Shown here piece after piece: positions 35,037-49,815 of a DNA stretch of 64,000 nt; the first letter of the stretch is position 1, and every line of letters starts with the position of its first letter. The position numbers were made by a program, and so were the translations under genes. The notes below the pieces were generated by a model. That model was not told where the DNA came from and searched no databases. It saw only the letters and a program-made list of their open reading frames with translations. The stretch is from Strix aluco (Eukaryota; Chordata; Aves; Strigiformes; Strigidae), in NCBI RefSeq assembly GCF_031877795.1, contig NC_133971.1, positions 7,148,784 to 7,212,783 on the forward strand, in the 5' to 3' direction.

Positions 35037-35732
35037 TGTCTCAAACAACTCCAGTGGGACACCCTGTGGGGGAGAAGCAGAGCGAGCCCTGTGGAGGTGG
35101 GGTGGTGAGCTGTTTCTCTCCCCCTCCCTCCTGCTGTTGCCCAAACACAGAACTTGCTTAACTGTGCAGGTACAAGCCAGAGAAAATGAGAACCCTCTGG
35201 AACAACCTATTGCACATGTGTAAGAAAGACTATATAAAGGCAACACCCCGCATATGTCTTTGTCATCCCACCACCTACCGACCAAGCTGGCTACTCTGTG
35301 ACAATGTGGGATCTGAGAGTGGTGATTCCCCTTTTCCTATCCCCTCCTCCTCTCTTCTCTTTCCTCTTTTTGTGCTCTCTCTCTCTTTCACTCTCTCTCT
35401 TACATATATTCACCTATATAAGTTTTGTACACATTGAATTGCAATCAGTTGATCGTTGATGGGTCGTTATGAAAATAGTCTCATCACCAAAGTGCCTTTA
35501 TTCATTCCCCAGACGGTTATCAGTTGATTGTTGCCAGGTTGTCTCCATTCCCTCACTAAGGCGGTCAGTTAATAAAGTCACAGCACAATTGTTCCTCTGA
35601 GTCACTGTGGTGACTCGGCTGCCCTGCAGCTCTGCTGAGCAGAGACCGGCTCTTCCACCCGCACACGGGCTCTCGGGGAATTCAAAACATTCACCGCCCT
35701 CGTAACCCACCACTTGGGACGAGACACACACA
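35037..35732 (+). mobile_element. Solo LTR of a second ERV family
   Basis: A roughly 690-bp block with promoter-like layout. TATATAAAGG lies at 35231-35240, a long pyrimidine tract at 35325-35400, and an AATAAA poly(A) signal at 35571-35576 followed by a GT-rich stretch. Its likely ends are the inverted hexamers TGTCTC (35037) and GAGACA (ending 35726), or it extends through the CACACA to 35732. A clear target duplication was not found (GAGGA against GAGTA at best). The layout is that of an LTR, but the family is not identified and no coding retroviral sequence adjoins it. Confidence 0.6.
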
Positions 35733-36539
35733 GAGTATTTTCTATTTAAGCTGTAAACACAGGTGGTGTTAGTAAAGATACATTTAAATCTAACTACTGC
35801 CCCTTCACAGTAATTTCAAAAAGGGAAGTGAATGTTCATGACTTTTTGTTTCAGGGAGTGGGATGCCTGAATGAGGCAGCTGTGCCTGTTCGGTTGGCAT
35901 CTGCAGGTGGATAGTTTGACAGTGCAGACTAAAAGTAGCTTTCAAAATCAATACTTGTTTTTGTTACAGGATTTTACTCTAGTGTAGATCCACTGGAAAA
36001 CTTAGGGGCAACACAGTCATTTAAGTCAAAAGTTGGAAGTAAGAAATCCTGGCTCAGCTACCATCAGAGCTCTTTGGCATCTTCCTTGCTCACCCTCAAT
36101 ACCCCATACGTGAGATTTCTGCTTTTGCTGGTGCGAGCAGCTTGGCAGGCGCCTGCTGCATCCATCAGATGAGGATGCAGAGGAACCGAGGGGCTTGGTG
36201 AGCTCCAGGAGCACTGTGGAGGAAGGAAGGGGCGCCCCGAGCTGCAACCGAGGCCACTCCACGCACGGGGCCGCTGCCACCCTGTCCTCCTCCCTTTTGA
36301 CTGCTCCATGCCTGTTCCGAGTGCGGGAGTCACGCTCCGTTTCTCTTAACCCCGGAGGGCTCTGCAAGGACGCCTGATGCTACGGGGAAGGGCTGCACAG
36401 GGCCATTTGGTGAAGCCACAATGAACGCCGCCGTCCTTCGCGCCTAGCCGCGTCTCCTTTCCTCAGAGATGCTGAAGCACCCTGCGGCTGCCTCACCTCG
36501 GGCAGGCAGCGCTGCCCTCCTTGCCTGCCTCCCTTCCCT
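35733..36539. other. Upstream of RPS23, nothing gene-like
   Basis: G+C content rises toward the RPS23 promoter. Open frames on both strands here look like composition effects. No exon was supported. Confidence 0.5.
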
Positions 36540-36806
36540 AGCGCGGTCAGTAACTCCCAAAGAAACATTAAACAACTTAAACCCAGGGACGAATCGCCGC
36601 TGATACCGAGCTGCCGCCGCCGCCGCCCGCTGAGGGAATCAAACTCCCGCCCGGGCAGGGCCCGGCCGGGCCGCCCCACACGGTGCCGGGCGGGAGTTTC
36701 AGTCAGGCGCGGCGCGGGCAGCCCGCGACGGGGCCTCGCGGCCGCAGCTAAGGACGGCGGCGCGGGGGCGCCTCCCTCTTTCGCGCTCGGCAGCGGCGGC
36801 GCAAGG

Positions 36807-38705
<1,899 letters not shown>

Positions 38706-38728
38706 ATTTAGATCAATTTGGTAATGTC

Positions 38729-38734
38729 AATAAA
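38729..38734 (+). terminator. RPS23: RPS23 poly(A) signal
   Basis: AATAAA lies 24 bases after the stop codon, matching the very short 3' UTR of RPS23. Cleavage is expected around 38750-38760. The pseudogene retains the corresponding signal at 34322-34327. Confidence 0.9.
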
Positions 38735-38759
38735 ATTTTCAATTGGACAAACTTCTATG

Positions 38760-41700
38760 CTTGTTATTTAAGGCTTACTGTTTCTCAGCGTGTATCTGCA
38801 AGTGTCATACCTCAGACATGGGCGCATACTGCCTTTTTTTGTCGTTGGCAGCTGGCTTTTCCTTCTGTCAAATGATTTGATGCTGAATGACAGAAGAGAG
38901 CCAGAGCATCTCTACAACCAGCAGGTGAGCTTGAAAAGCACTTGTGTTTCCAAATTTACCTTTCTGTTGTGTGGAGCAACACAGCTGTCTGCTGGGAACT
39001 TCAGAGGTCAACTTCATACATAGAAGGGAGGGCGTGTTGGTGCTTTGTGGACCATCCCTGAGCGCCAGCACCTTCACAAAGGCTCCTTCAGCTTAGTAAC
39101 TAGAGCAGTGACCGTCCTGCTGTCGATATGGATCAATAGATCCTCTGAGGCCTTTGTCCCCTCATAAACCCTTCTTCCTGAAAGCTGTGGTGAAGAGGGC
39201 CCTGTGAAACTATTGTGATGTGGCCGATTGTGCAGAATAATAAACATTTTGAAGCTTGGGTCTGAGTATGATGCCGACACAGCAAAGCAGGGCTCTGACC
39301 TAAGGTGTAGGCTGCATTGTGGAAGGGAAAGGTCTCTGGTGTTTGCTCCGTTGCCTACACAGTCTACAGCCAGAGTGCTGTAAGAGCACGGAGGAGGAGA
39401 GCCACAGCGTCACCCTGGCACACACAGTCCAGGACTGAGCTGCTGTGTGCACCAAAAGTGAAAGTGGGCTAACGATGGCTTTGGGGAAACAGCCTTAACG
39501 ATCCTAAGGGGGCTGCACCATTGCGAATCAGTGTACGGTGAGGGGTGGCTTCTGCGGTGGAAGGGGCTGGGGATGTAACGAGTTCACTGCCATATCTTGC
39601 AGTAAAGTGAAGGTTTCCTTGTTTTCCCCTGTCAGTAAGGGTCTGCAGTGGGTATTTCTTACTGGATATTAGTACAGCACTTAGGGAATATAATTTAGGA
39701 GGAAAAGATTTGTCAAGCATCAAGATTAGATCTTGTTTTTCTGTTGGGTCTTATCTGATGTTTTGCTAGTCATTCAGTAATTTTTTTTTTAAAGATTTAA
39801 TGCTAGTTTTATAAAATACCACTGTACTCTACAAAGAAAGATCAGTTGCTTTTCAAGAGCACAGGATAACTGTACTTTGGATACTAAATAGTTAAACTTG
39901 CATAACTATGTAAAGGTGGATTTGTTGGGTGGTTGTTTTGGGGTTGCGGGTGGGTTTTTTTTTTTCCAGAGCCTGAAGTATTAGATACTAATTCCTTGGT
40001 TTTGCCTATCTGTTCAGTGGCTGAGCATAGATACTGTTTGGGAGATGTTTGTATTAACTGCAATAAATACTACACAATCCAGAACTTAATTACAGATTCA
40101 GTCTTTTATAGAAGAAACAGACTGCTAGTCTAGTGTAGCTGGAATTTTATCTTCAGTCATCATGTCGGTCATAGAACTCTTTCTGTAGGAACTGAAATGA
40201 AATTTCTTACTGCTAGGTCTGGCCAAAAAAAACCCTAGTGTTTCTCTGGGACTGTTAAATTCATCAGGAATCAAAACATCCCCTCAAGCAAGTTGGGAGG
40301 AGAAACTGCATGAATTTTAATGCTTATTTTAGAAAACAGCCTTCCTCGAAACAAAAATGGTCGCGGTAAATTAGGAAAATGGTATTTATTAATGATCTTC
40401 AAATGATGACAGCAGTTCCAGTTGCTAGTGTGAAGACAGGCAATGGCACCTGACACAATTCATCAGGTTTAGGTCCTGAAGAGGATTATTAAACCATTTA
40501 TCTAATCTCATCTCTGTCCTGCTCAGCCCATAGAACTTCACCCAGTTGCTTTCATGTTAAGTGCAAATTAAGTCTTAACTAGTTGGACTTGGGCAAGTCT
40601 GCCTGATTTGAAGACACCTGTTTCTTCCAGTGCATTCCAGCTGTTTTCATTTAACTGCTGTGTACTGACTTGAACATGTCTCTGAGTGGGGCTTTTTGGC
40701 TTTGATAATTAAAAAAACTTCTAAATAGTTGGATGTTTTTTACTTTTCAAAGATCTCTGCACCATAATCAGGCTACTTGAAAAATACATTTCATCAGTTC
40801 ATATCTTCAATCATTTTTCTCTCTGTATTGTCCAGTTTTCAACATCACTTAAAAATGTGCATGCCAGAACTAACAGTTATAGAACAGAACATCAACCAAG
40901 AAGCCAACATGTCCCTCTGTATCAGCCTTTACATCACTGCCAGATCTTCTGTTCTGTTGATACTTGCACTCATATCTTATCTTGAATTTGGCCCCTTGGA
41001 AGTACATTTTGCACAGAGCTTATAGCAGAGTGCTGGGCTCTTTGTTTCATGTTAGAGCTATTTTATGCAATAAAACCTCAAAATATTTATTTGGCTGAAG
41101 TTAGAGTGTAAACAATTCCCTCGTTATAATCACAATTCATCTGTGTGTTCATCCAAAAGGCTTCAATTAGTATTCATTAATTTATATGAAAATGGAGTAA
41201 AATTTAAGAACAGATTGAGAATCTCTACTATTGAGTATTTTGTAGTTTAGTCATCTGGGAATTTGTGAGACTCGGATTCAAATCCATGTTCAGGTGCAGA
41301 AGCAATGCTGAACTTGGCTTTCCCTTATGCTTGTAAATGGAGTAGCCCCACTCCTAAAGAAAATGGCTTTCGCTGCAGCCCCTTCCCCACTTTATGGGGC
41401 AATTCTGGAAAAGCGGCTCTCTGCAGTTCCAGAATTAAGACTACCTCTGTTGGAACCTGATTTAAATACTGTTTAAGATTTCCGGAGTGAGGCCTTAACT
41501 CCTTGACTAATCTTGGATACAGTGTAAATGCACAGTCCCTGTAGCGCACTTCACTCCAGTAGCATGTCGGAACAGGCTGGGTGGCACCAGCCATCCCCAC
41601 GGCTTGCCAGGGTACCCAGTGTCATTTTTATTTTTACTGTGCTTCCTAGCCCTTCTGCTTTCTTGGCTAGTGGAGGGTTAACTGCTGGGAATTTTTTTTA

Positions 41701-44700
41701 CTTTCATGCAACCATATGCGTGTTCTGGATATGTTCTCTTTTCACCCAAAATGTTATGCGGATGGGTTTTCAGGATCATCTACATCTGCCTAGTATTTCT
41801 TACAGCTTCACTGAATCAAAGCTACTGTTTATGCACAGTAATTTTAACCACGCTATTGTACGCCCAGAAATCCCAGATACGTCCTTACCACGTCTGCTGT
41901 GGCTCTGTCTAATGCTTCTGTGAAACTTGGAACACATACGCAGCAATCGTGGTAGCACACCGTAGACGCATGCATATTCTACTACAAAGTCTCTGAAATC
42001 CAGCCTTCGTCTAGGAGCAGAAATATGTAAGTAGACAGCCAGATTTGAAAGCATTGGCTGCCATCAATACAGCTATATTTACTAATAATATGCATCAAAC
42101 CAACTGCAGGTACACACATGAGAGAAATCAGATACAAAATTACATGAAAAACAGCTAGAATGTCATCAATTTTGTTCAGGTGAGCCTTGATTACAGTAAG
42201 GCTGGAAGCTACTGGATGAGCAAACCTGAACACTGAACTATGACTCACAGCTTGCAGATCTGACAGCAGCTTCTGGTGGAAAAGACAGATCCCAGTCAGC
42301 TAGTTTAATCTAAAAATCATGGTCTTATGTATGCAAATGTTATGCTACACAACTGCTGGTGTTAGGATTCCAGCTCAATTTCTACAGGAGATACATTACT
42401 TCAACTAAGAAAATCAGCAGCCTTGGTCTTGTTATTCCAGGAAACTAGGTCTGTTTGGGTTTGTTATTTTGATTTGCTTTTCTTGCGTAGCAAAAATTAT
42501 TAATAGGGCTGCCAATAATACTCCTTTGAAAAAAAGGATTTTACTGCAGCCAGTGAAGAGGCCTACTGAAATGCTCACGGTTCAAATTCTTTTCAAATTC
42601 TAAAGTCAGTCTGGCAGGACAGGAGATGAAGATTTACCCGGAGGTAACTGGAGCGAGACCATTTCCAAAAGTAGGGCATTGTCATGAGGTAATCTTGCCA
42701 CTAGATGTTGCTATCAGTACATAAAAGGTGTAAAGCAAAAAGTTGTTTATGTGGACTTTGACAAAGGAAATCTTCAAAAATTTATCTTTTAACTGATTCA
42801 GTGAGTTCCTGTTAGGAAAATGGGACACACTGCATTGTGGTTGTGGCGTACCTAAATGGTGGCTAGATGCTACATGGAAACACAAGAGCTTATGGAATAA
42901 ATTCACCTGAAATCTTGTTAGATCAAAAATGTGGATGAGAAGGACACAGGTGCTTGTTACTCCATCAAGCACGTGTACATTTTACAGGTTTGGGTGAATT
43001 AGGGGCTTGGGCTTTTTTGTTCACTTCTTGCAACATAGCAGAAGTGAGACTGCTGTTAAGGGGAAGGTACCTATAATAGTAGTCAGGAGTAGGAGAACCC
43101 ACAGAACTGGGATCAGGACAAGTAAAGTACGAAGTTATTAAAGCTAGCTGCACATTTTGAGTTGCATTTTATTATTTGTTTTACAAGCATGTTTAGCATA
43201 TGACATCTAGTCAGCACTTGGGCACCAAGATTCTTCTAGCAAATCCATCCGTGAATTCTGCCAGTCCCAGGAATAACTTGTGTTATCTGGACACTGTAGA
43301 AGAAGTCAAAGGAAGATGAGCCAAGCCAAACCACATCACCAAGTCACTATGAGAGGGGTTTTAAGCCTAGTGAAGAAGCGTTGAAACTATGTCTTATACA
43401 CCCCAAATCCTCCATAACGGAGGGGAATCCACAGAGAAGAGGTGAGCTCGTGCAATAGATATGGCAGTCTGTGTTTCTACTTCATTAGCGAAGCATATTA
43501 GTAAACATTAAAGCACTTGGCTAATCATATGAAGCTAACAAGACCTGACTGCTGGATGCAGAATGAACCTTTACAAACCCTGCAGAAGCAGTCAGTGCTT
43601 GGTGGAGTAAGGCCTGGCTGGAATCCACCAAAATTCAGTTCAGGTTTTTCATCTGGATCAGGTGCAGAGGAAAGAAGGATTAGTTCATTTCCACAGTCTG
43701 ACAAATCTTTTTCAACCTATGCTCAGCTCATGTTCTCCCCTGCCCCTGAAAGTGGAGTGGCATCAATTGCAACCCTTGCTCAGCAGAAGCAAAAATCATT
43801 AAGACTGGCCTCTACATTTTAAGGTGACGTCAGGGATTGTTTCCGGTGATGCAGATGACTGCTGGTGAAAATCTGCTTACTGGGATTCTTCTCTATCTAT
43901 AGCCCAATCCTGGGTAGCAATAAGAGTGGGGAAAGGAAGCACCTGAATAATATCTCCCTCCATCTGGCCTCTGCTGATGAGGCTAATGGTGCCTGGCTGC
44001 TGAACCCAGAAGTGCACAGAGAAGCACGCAGCCTAATCTCTTTAGACAGGGCTACCTCTTCCAGCATGCTGTACTAAAAACATTACTGAAAAATAACACT
44101 ACAGGAAAACATGTTGTTTTCCAACAGGCTTGAGGAAAAAGAAGGTGTTTGAGGCAAGGCTCTGTACATCCACTCTCTTTTTAAACACAGCAGTAAACTC
44201 TCGCCTTCAGTTGAAATCCATCTTCAGTAGGTGACAGTTACAACAAGCTCTCAAGTGGTGAAGTGAAAACTTCCTTGTGGTGCAGGGTTTTTTAAGACTC
44301 TAATGAAATCTAGGACATAAAGATAACAGGTGTGGCACCTTCCTAATTCTTCCTGAGCAGTCAATAGAAGGTTAGTTTTGCAGCTATGAACTTCAGGTAT
44401 GTATTTTTTTTATTCTAGATGGTAAGAACTTATTGATAAGAAATGCTCTAAAGTCTGAAATGCTTTCAAAAGCCTACATGTTACTAAAAATATGCACAGA
44501 TATTCATACATACTCTGTTCTCTAGAAGAGTATTTTGGAGGAAAGAGTTGTAACTTCACAGTTCAGAGGAAAGAGCAATCGTTTTTCCTTTGTGCTGGAA
44601 TTGAAATGCTATGCAATATAAATACAGATGTACAAACTCATTAATCCATCATCATAGCAAATGGAAAAAAAAAAAATTATTGAAAAAGTTTTGCTGAAAT

Positions 44701-45598
44701 TAATGGAGTTGCAACAAGAATTGATATTACTTCACTATATTCAGCTCTAATTAACTAGCTCAACATTTACTGTTGTGAAAGCAAGCATGCAATTTGACCA
44801 AAGGAATGTTTCTTTTAGTAACCAAAACCAACCAACTACAAACCTTCTGGCAGACCAGATTGGGGTTAAATTCTAACCTGATCATGCTGACACAAATGAG
44901 GGATTATGTAGGTAGCAATTGCATTCCACAAAAAAGCATATTTTTGGCATAGTTGAACACATAAAATTCATTCTTCTTGCTGATTCTTGTAACCAAGGGC
45001 AGGTATGAGTCAGTTGTCTTAAAAAGAAGTCCCCAGAAGCAATGGTCCTCAGTGTGTCTTCCTAGATTAGCAAGAATGAACAATGGAGCAAATTTATAAA
45101 ACTGTTTAGAACAGGAAATTTTCTTTTTGGTAAGCTGCAAGATTTCAGATAAGGTATGTAGCCAAAACCCAAGTTCAGATCTAACAATCTTCAATAGATT
45201 TGCTAAATAAAATTACAAAATAGTGCTGCAATTAACTTGATTTTGAAACAAAATAGGATTTCTGTACATAAACATTCTGTATAAAATACCCTTTAAGTCA
45301 TTAAGGCACAGATGTAAATGGGAAATTCGATGCCTACTGCCCACTTAAGCCATTAGATAGTAGATATCTAAATGGGATTATCTCTCTCCTTGATCCCAAA
45401 TATTTATGTTACCCTGTATTTGTTTCTCAGTCTAATCTTAGTGTATTTGTACTAACTGAGATGAATTTTTGTCTAGTGGTATTCTGGGCAAATTTCAGGA
45501 AAACATTGACGTGGATGATGACACTGCTCTCTTATTTCATTTATGGTGGTAAATCGTCAAGAATTGTAGCAGGGCAGGGGAACTGTCAGTTTGCTTAT
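38760..45598. other. Intergenic between RPS23 and the repeat cluster
   Basis: AT-rich, without a supported exon. A T-run lies near 39780-39790 and another at 39956-39966. An open frame at 43529-43822 (ATG start, 97 codons) has a plausible amino-acid composition but no recognised homology and no promoter or splice evidence. Confidence 0.45.
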
Positions 45599-46205
45599 CC
45601 ATTTGTCCTTGACTTGGCTGGGATAGAATTAAATTTATTCCTAGGAGCTGGTACAGTGCTGTGTTTTGGATTTAATGTGAGAATAATGTTAATAACACAC
45701 TGATGTTTTAGTTGTTGCTAAGTAGCTCTTATCCTAAGTTAAGGATTTTTTTGGTTTCCCGTGCTCTGCCAGCGAGGAGGTGCACAAGAAGCTGGGAGCG
45801 AGCGTGGCCAGGACAGCTGACCTGAAGTAGCCAAAGGGATATTCCATACCATAGGATGTCATGCCCAGTATAGAAACTGGGGGGAGTTGGCTGGGGAGGA
45901 GTCACTGCTCGGGCACTAGTCAGCGGGTGGTGAGCAGTTGTGTTGTGCATCACTTGCCTTTTCTTGGGTTTTATCTCTTTTTTACTTGTCATATTCCATT
46001 ACTATTATTATTATTATATTTTATTGTTGTTATTATTGTATTATATTATACTTTATTTTAGCTATGAAACTGTTCTTATCTCAACCCACAAATTTTACTT
46101 TTGTTTTCTAATTCTCCTCCCCATCCCACTCACTGGGAGGGGGGAGGAGCAAGCAAGCAGCTGTGTGGTGCTTAGCTCTGGCTGCGGTTAAACCACAACA
46201 CCATT
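45599..46205 (+). mobile_element. Solo LTR (same family as at 6214) with target-site duplication
   Basis: The LTR is 45604-46200 (597 bp), from TGTCCTTGACTTGGCTGGG to GGTTAAACCACAACA. It is flanked by perfect CCATT repeats (45599-45603 and 46201-46205). It shows the family landmarks GACAGCTGACC, CAAAGGGATATTCCATACC, GATGTCATGCCCAGTATA and CTTATCTCAACCCACAAAT. An ATT-type microsatellite (46002-46055) has expanded inside it. No internal viral genes adjoin it. Confidence 0.92.
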
Positions 46206-46340
46206 TCATGCTCCCCGTTATCACCATCATGTCTCAGTAACTGTCGGAACAGGATCAAGGGGCATCATAAGGAAGGAAGCAAGACAGAGACAGCTTCAGA
46301 AACTGGCAACAACTTGTGTGTGCAGCCAAGTGAGTGTATG

Positions 46341-46390
46341 GTTAGGTCCCTTCCAACCCAAACCATTCTGTGATTCTATCATTCTATGAT
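46341..46390 (+). mobile_element. CR1 LINE 3'-tail fragment
   Basis: Fifty bases of CR1 3' end (GGTCCCTTCCAACCCAAACC followed by ATTCTGTG and ATTCTATG-type octamers). It is a very short 5'-truncated insertion just before the larger CR1. Confidence 0.8.
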
Positions 46391-46454
46391 GTAAGTTAAA
46401 AATATGCAACCAATCAAAATATCTGAAAACCCAGATTCTTGAATCAGTGATGTC

Positions 46455-49400
46455 ACCAAGAGCCTCGTACCGTCCCTGACTATTACCCACTGCTGTTGTT
46501 TCATGTCGGCACCAGTGATACAGCCAGGAGCAGCCTGAGGAGCATCAAGAAGGACTACAGAGCCCTGGGAGCAGCGGCAAGGGACTCTGGAGCACTGGGA
46601 GTTTTTTCATCAATCTTCCCGGTCAAAGGGGTTTCAAAGGACCGGTCAAATCCGGCAAATCAACAACTGGTTACAGGACTGGTGCCACATCCAGGGGCTC
46701 AGCTACTTCGACCACGGGACTCGCTTTGAGAAAACTGATCTGCGGGGGACTGGTGGGGTCTATCTGTCAGAGAAAGGGAAAAGCATCTTCGGTCATAGGC
46801 TTGCCCAGCTGGTGAAGAGGCTTTAAACTAAAGTTGCCGGGAGGGGAGAATCTCGATCCATCCCACTTCTCCCAGCTTGATGTCAGTGCCTGCAATAGAT
46901 GCCCAGAGCCTGGAGAGGGGTCACCACTCAGCAGGAGAGCACCTGAAGAACAGCACTGTCCAGTTAGTCAGTTCATTGGGGCCCAACTTAAATGCCTCTA
47001 TGCAAACGCATGTAGTGTGAGGAATAAACAAGAGGAGGGTAGAGATGTGCACATGCCTGCGGGGCTGTGATCTTACTGGCATCACAGAGACATGGTGGGA
47101 TGGCTCCTATGACTGGAGAGTTGGAATGGAAGGATACAGGCTCTTTAAGGACAGACAGGGGACACAAGGAGTGAGGGTTGCCCTCTACGTCAGTGACTGG
47201 CTGGAGTGCATGGAGCTCTGCCTGGGGGTGGATGAGGAGCCAACTGAGAGCTTATGGGTCAGGACTAAAGGGAGGGCAGGGATAGGTGACATTATAATGG
47301 GGGTCCACTACAGGCCACCCCCCCAGGAAGACCAAGCAGATGAGACCCTCTATAGACAGATAGGAGCAGCCTTGTGTTCATAAGCCATGGTCCTCATGGG
47401 GGACTTCAACCACCCTGACATCTGTGGAGGGACAACACTGAAGCACATAAGTAATCCAGGAGGTTCTTCAAATGTGTTGATAACTTCCTTCTCCAAGTGA
47501 CAGAGGTGCTATGCTGGTCCTTGTTCTCACCAACAAAGAGGGGCCGGCGGGGAGTGTGGACCTCAAGGGCAGCCTTGGCTGCAGTGACCCTGAACTGGTG
47601 CAGTTCAAGATCACGAAGGCGGTGAGAAGGGAGCACAGCAAGCTCACTACCCTGGACTTCAGGAGAGCAGATTTTGGCCTCTTCAGGGATCTGCTTGACA
47701 GAGTAACATGGGATAAAGCCCTGGAGGGAAGAAGGGCCCAAGAAAGCTTGATAATATTCAATGATCACCTCCAAGCTCAGGAGCGATGCCTCCAGTCAAA
47801 AAGGAAGTCAGGTAAGAACGCCAGGAAGCCTGCATGGATGAACAAGGAGCTCCTGGACAAAGTCAAGCATAAAATGGAAGCTATAGAGAATGGAAGCAAG
47901 GACAGGTAGCCTGGGAGGAATACAGAGAAACTCTGTGTAGCCAGGGATCAGGTTAGGAAAACCAAAGCCCTGATAGAATTAAATCTGGCCCGGGACATCA
48001 AGAGCAACACAAAATGCTTTTACAGGTATGTCAGTGATAAAAAGGAAGACTAGGGAAAATGTGGACCCTCTACAGAAAGAAATGGAAGACCTGATCACCC
48101 AGGATATGGAGAAGGCTGAGGTACTCAACAACTTTTTTGCAACAGTCTTCACCAGCAGGTGCTCCAGCCACACTGCCCAAGACACAGAAGGTAAAGGCAG
48201 GGATTGGAAGAAGGAAGAACTGCCCACTATAGGAGAAGATCAGGTTCAAGACCATCTAAGGAACCTGAAGGAGCACAGGTCCACAGGACCTGGTGAGATG
48301 CATCTGCAGGTCCTGAGGGAACCAGCGGATGAAGTGGCTAAGCCACTATCCATCATATTAGAGAAGTTGTGGCAGTCTGGTGAAGTTCCCTCTGACTGGA
48401 AATGGGGAAACATAACCCCCATTTTTAAAAATGGAAATAAAGAAGACCCCGGGAACCACAGGCCAGTCAGTCTCACCCCTGTGCCTGGCAAGATCATGGA
48501 GAGGATCCTCCTGGAAACTGTGCTAGGACACATGGAAAATACAGTGATTGGTGACAGCCAACATGGCTTCACTAAGGGCAAACTGTTCCTGACAAATTTG
48601 GTGGCCTTCTACAACAGCGTTGCAGTGTTCATAGATAAGGCAAGAGCAATTGACGTCATCTACCAGGACTTGTGCAAAGCTTCTGACGCCGTCCCACACA
48701 ACATCCTTGTCTCTAAATTGGAGAGACATGGATTTGATGGATGGACCACTTGGTGGATAAGTAATTGGCTGGATGGTCGCACTCAGAGAGTTGCAGTCAA
48801 CACCTTGATGTCCAAGTGGAGAGCAATGATGAGTAGCATTCCTCAGGGATAGGTATTGGGACCAGCGCTGTTTAATATCTTTGTCGTCAACACAGACAGT
48901 GAGATTGAGTGCAACCTCAGCAAGTTTGCTGACGACACCGAGCTGTGTGGAGGGGTTGACACACTGGAGGGAAGGGATGTGTCGTCCAGAGGGACCTGAA
49001 CACACTGGAGAGGTGGGCCCGTGCAAACCTCATGGAGTTCAACAAGGCCAAGTGCAAGGTCCTGCACATGGGTCAGGGCAATCCCAAGCACAAATACAGG
49101 CTGGCCAATGAGTGGATTGAGAGCAGCCCTGGGGAGAAGGACTTGGGGGTACTAGTGGATGAAAAACTGGACATGACCCAGCAATGTGCGCTCACAGCCC
49201 AGAAAGCCAACTGTGTCCTGGGCTGCATCAAGAGAAGTGTGGCCAGCAGGGCGAGGGAGGGGATTCTCCCCTTCTGCTCTGCTCTCGTGAGACCCCCCTG
49301 CAGTGCTGTGTCCAGCTCTGGGGCACCAACATCAGGACACACACCTACTTGAGCGGGCCACAAAGATGCTCAGGGGGCTGGAGCACCTCCCCTGTGAGGA

Positions 49401-49815
49401 CAGGCTGAGAGAGTTGAGCGGGTTCAGCTGGAGACGAGAAGGCTCCGGGGAGACTTTAGAGCGGCCTCCCAGGACTGAAAAGGGCTACAGGAAAGGTGGG
49501 GAGGGACTCTTGATCAGGGAGTGTAAGGAGAGGATGAGGGTTAACAGTTTTAAACTGAAAGAGGGTAGAGTTAGATTAGGTACAAGAAAGAAATTCTTCC
49601 CTGTGAGGGTGGTGAGGCCCTGCCACAGGTTGCCCAGAGAAGCTGTGGCTGCCCCCTCCCTGGAAGGGTTCAAGGACAGGTTGGACGGGGCTTTGGGCAA
49701 CCTGGGCTAGTGGAAGGTGTCCCTGCCCATGGCAGGGGGGTTGGGACTAGATGGTCTTTAAGGTCCCTTCCAACCCAAACCATTCTATGATTCTATGATA
49801 TGATTCTATGATTCT
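46455..49815 (+). mobile_element. CR1 LINE, about 3.4 kb, ORF1 end plus ORF2, inactive
   Basis: In order: the C-terminal part of ORF1 with an esterase-like HVGTSDT motif (46501) and the closing block GGVYLSEKGKSIFGHRLAQL (46750-46830). Then the ORF2 endonuclease (GITETWWDGSYDW, VHYRPP; 47040-47380), the linker (47510-48230) and the reverse transcriptase ([45 protein letters not shown]). The RT continues to the catalytic FADD-type box near 48925, and the 3' UTR ends in ATTCTATG octamers at 49785-49815. Several frameshifts and stops (for example TAG right after S-I-P-Q-G at 48850) inactivate it. The 5' boundary is approximate. Its 3' third is nearly the same as the CR1 at 732-1637. Confidence 0.93.

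Noticed and set aside
46002-46055. ATT microsatellite as a separate feature
   Set aside because: It lies inside the LTR at 45604-46200 and is described there.
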